From NCBI GenBank assembly GCA_021791015.1, contig JAJYFH010000013.1:1-12036 (forward strand): DNA of 12,036 nucleotides, written 5' to 3'. The notes beneath the pieces were generated by a model, which saw nothing but the letters and a program-made list of their open reading frames with translations, did not search any database and was not told the origin of the DNA. Shown one piece after another: positions 11,254 to 12,036 of this stretch (its first letter is position 1; each line of letters begins with the position of its first letter). The translations under genes and the position numbers were made by a program. Origin of the DNA: a bacterium. GTDB taxonomy: Bacteria; Patescibacteriota; CPR2; UBA1875; JAJYID01.

Positions 11254-11610
11254 CTATGCCAGAGCAGAAATCCTCTCGGGTGCCTTTTCTGCCATATCTT
11301 CTACTCCTACCATCGAGGGGAAAAAACGAAGATTCCCCTTGACCGCTAGTCTTGGCGCCGGCTTGATTGCCAACATTTCGGCAATCAGCGGACTGTCCTC
11401 AAGCACTAGACTAGTCCTGTGCCAGAGAGAAAGGCCCTTTCGGGTCACTATCCAGGTGAGGACGCCATCAAAAAGCGGATGGTCGACAGTAGTAATGCCG
11501 TCAACCAAGGTGTGCGCCCCCGATCTTCGCAACGCTTCAAGCGCTGCCAGCACTTCATCCCCCCACAAGGGGATGCTGCCTCTCAACACTTGTTTTATCG
11601 ACTTGAGCAT
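11254..11610 (-). CDS. Hypothetical protein, 118 residues
   Basis: Not recognised. MLKSIKQVLRGSIPLWGDEV is an amphipathic opening, followed by HTLVDGITTVDHPLFDGVLTW and a basic strand-rich region (VTRKGLSLWHRTS, later APRLAVKGNLRFFPS). There is no signal peptide or membrane segment. The mix suggests a small alpha/beta cytoplasmic protein. GGAGGG lies only 3 bases from the ATG, a short but usable spacing. It ends at a strong terminator, so it is an isolated gene. It is divergent from the gene at 11896, and a minus-strand promoter (11699-11727) is predicted about 80 bases upstream. Confidence 0.8.
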   Translation of the reverse strand: MLKSIKQVLRGSIPLWGDEVLAALEALRRSGAHTLVDGITTVDHPLFDGVLTWIVTRKGLSLWHRTSLVLEDSPLIAEMLAIKPAPRLAVKGNLRFFPSMVGVEDMAEKAPERISALA

Positions 11611-11698
11611 TTACCCTCCAATTTCCCCTACCTAGTGTGGTGTAATGTATAATGAGTGAAGCAAACTTTAAATAATGGTCAAGGTACAACGGTTACAT

Positions 11699-11727
11699 AT
11701 GATACCACAAAGGATATCCTAAGTAAA
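11699..11727 (-). promoter_or_regulatory. Minus-strand promoter, left half of a divergent pair
   Basis: Minus strand TTTACT (11727-11722), 17 bases, TATCAT (11704-11699). The -10 box lies inside the left arm of a 13-bp inverted repeat. Confidence 0.5.
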
Positions 11728-11767
11728 GAATATTTTGTTTACGCTAAAAGAAAATATGCAAAAGCCT

Positions 11768-11796
11768 TTGCCAAATGTCAGTTTTTGTGGTATCAT
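11768..11796 (+). promoter_or_regulatory. Plus-strand promoter, right half of a divergent pair
   Basis: TTGCCA (11768-11773), 17 bases, TATCAT (11791-11796), preceded by TGTGG. Predicted start near 11803, leaving a leader of about 93 bases before the gene at 11896. Confidence 0.6.
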
Positions 11797-11895
11797 TACA
11801 TGTTAATTTTTATGGTTGAATTTGCCCTTGAAAAGATTGCTTTTGAAGGACAGGTAAATCTGTAAAAAGAATTACGAGGTAAAAGGAGCAGGACT

Positions 11896-12036
11896 ATGAA
11901 AACCGGACTACCTGACGAACTCAAGAGGCGCATGATGGCAATGGACGGCCGTGGCCGTACCATCCAAAGGATCGAAACCTTCGGCAACATTAACGGCCTC
12001 AACGGCGCACTCATCAAGCTGGCGGGCCGGCCTTAC
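11896..12036 (+). CDS. Hypothetical protein, first 47 residues, cut by window edge
   Basis: Starts MKTGLPDELKRRMMAMDGRG and continues through IQRIETFGNINGLNGALIKL to the right edge without a stop. SD AAAGGAG (11882-11888) is 7 bases before the ATG. GC-rich codons (CGT GGC CGT ACC) resemble those of the B genes. The leader text AATTACGAGG before it also occurs in the A2 leader, hinting at one family of small-gene units. Function cannot be given from this piece. Confidence 0.8.
   Translation, partial: MKTGLPDELKRRMMAMDGRGRTIQRIETFGNINGLNGALIKLAGRPY

Larger units (their letters stand above)
11699..11796. repeat. 13-bp perfect inverted repeat around divergent promoters
   Basis: ATGATACCACAAA (11699-11711) and TTTGTGGTATCAT (11784-11796), 72 bases apart. 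Each arm carries TATCAT as outward-facing -10 box. An 8-bp palindrome GGATATCC follows the left arm. Confidence 0.85.

Noticed and set aside
11656..11865. GTG-started frame of 69 residues between the divergent genes
   Set aside because: No SD before it, and both predicted divergent promoters and the 13-bp inverted repeat lie inside it. More likely regulatory DNA.

Overview
The window looks like a chromosomal segment of a bacterium of the Patescibacteria (CPR, Parcubacteria-like) type. This is an inference. It rests on compact genes, a short-form HrcA, many small unrecognised ORFs with strong Shine-Dalgarno (SD) sites, possible leaderless transcripts and many dispersed palindromic repeats. TGA is used as a normal stop. 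No rRNA, tRNA, CRISPR array, transposase or phage structural gene was seen.

Region 1 (1-3397, minus strand) is a CIRCE-controlled heat-shock operon in the order hrcA, a pterin-synthase-like gene, grpE, a C39-like papain-fold gene, dnaK (running off the left edge). HrcA would repress at the CIRCE element just downstream of a good promoter; GrpE and DnaK form the chaperone machine. The two interposed genes are not standard members. Palindromic repeats starting GTCATTC lie in the leader, between genes and inside the grpE reading frame.

Region 2 (3391-4355, plus) is a small two-gene unit, called A1-B1 here. Its promoter is back to back with hrcA, and a terminator-like hairpin sits in its leader. 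A second unit, A2-B2 (8336-9122), has the same promoter and leader design. B1 and B2 share a 245-bp block with one mismatch, while their 5' ends have diverged.

Region 3 (4373-8280) holds a minus-strand Fic-family protein with its own promoter and a repeated operator-like motif, a plus-strand TauE/SafE-type membrane permease, and a plus-strand DEAD-box RNA helicase with a long structured leader. Three copies of one hairpin repeat (arms containing ACAGAGC) punctuate this stretch. The intergenic DNA between permease and helicase contains a long imperfect foldback.

Region 4 (9141-12036) has a plus-strand NYN-domain nuclease-like gene, probably leaderless; a minus-strand pair of tiny cysteine-rich proteins with overlapping stop and start; a minus-strand two-repeat SPW membrane protein; and an unrecognised minus-strand 118-residue gene. 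The last of these is divergent from a gene cut off by the right edge. A 13-bp inverted repeat carries the -10 boxes of the two presumed divergent promoters.

The most unusual items are the mosaic duplicated B gene with its shared attenuator-like leader, and the foldback between the permease and the helicase.
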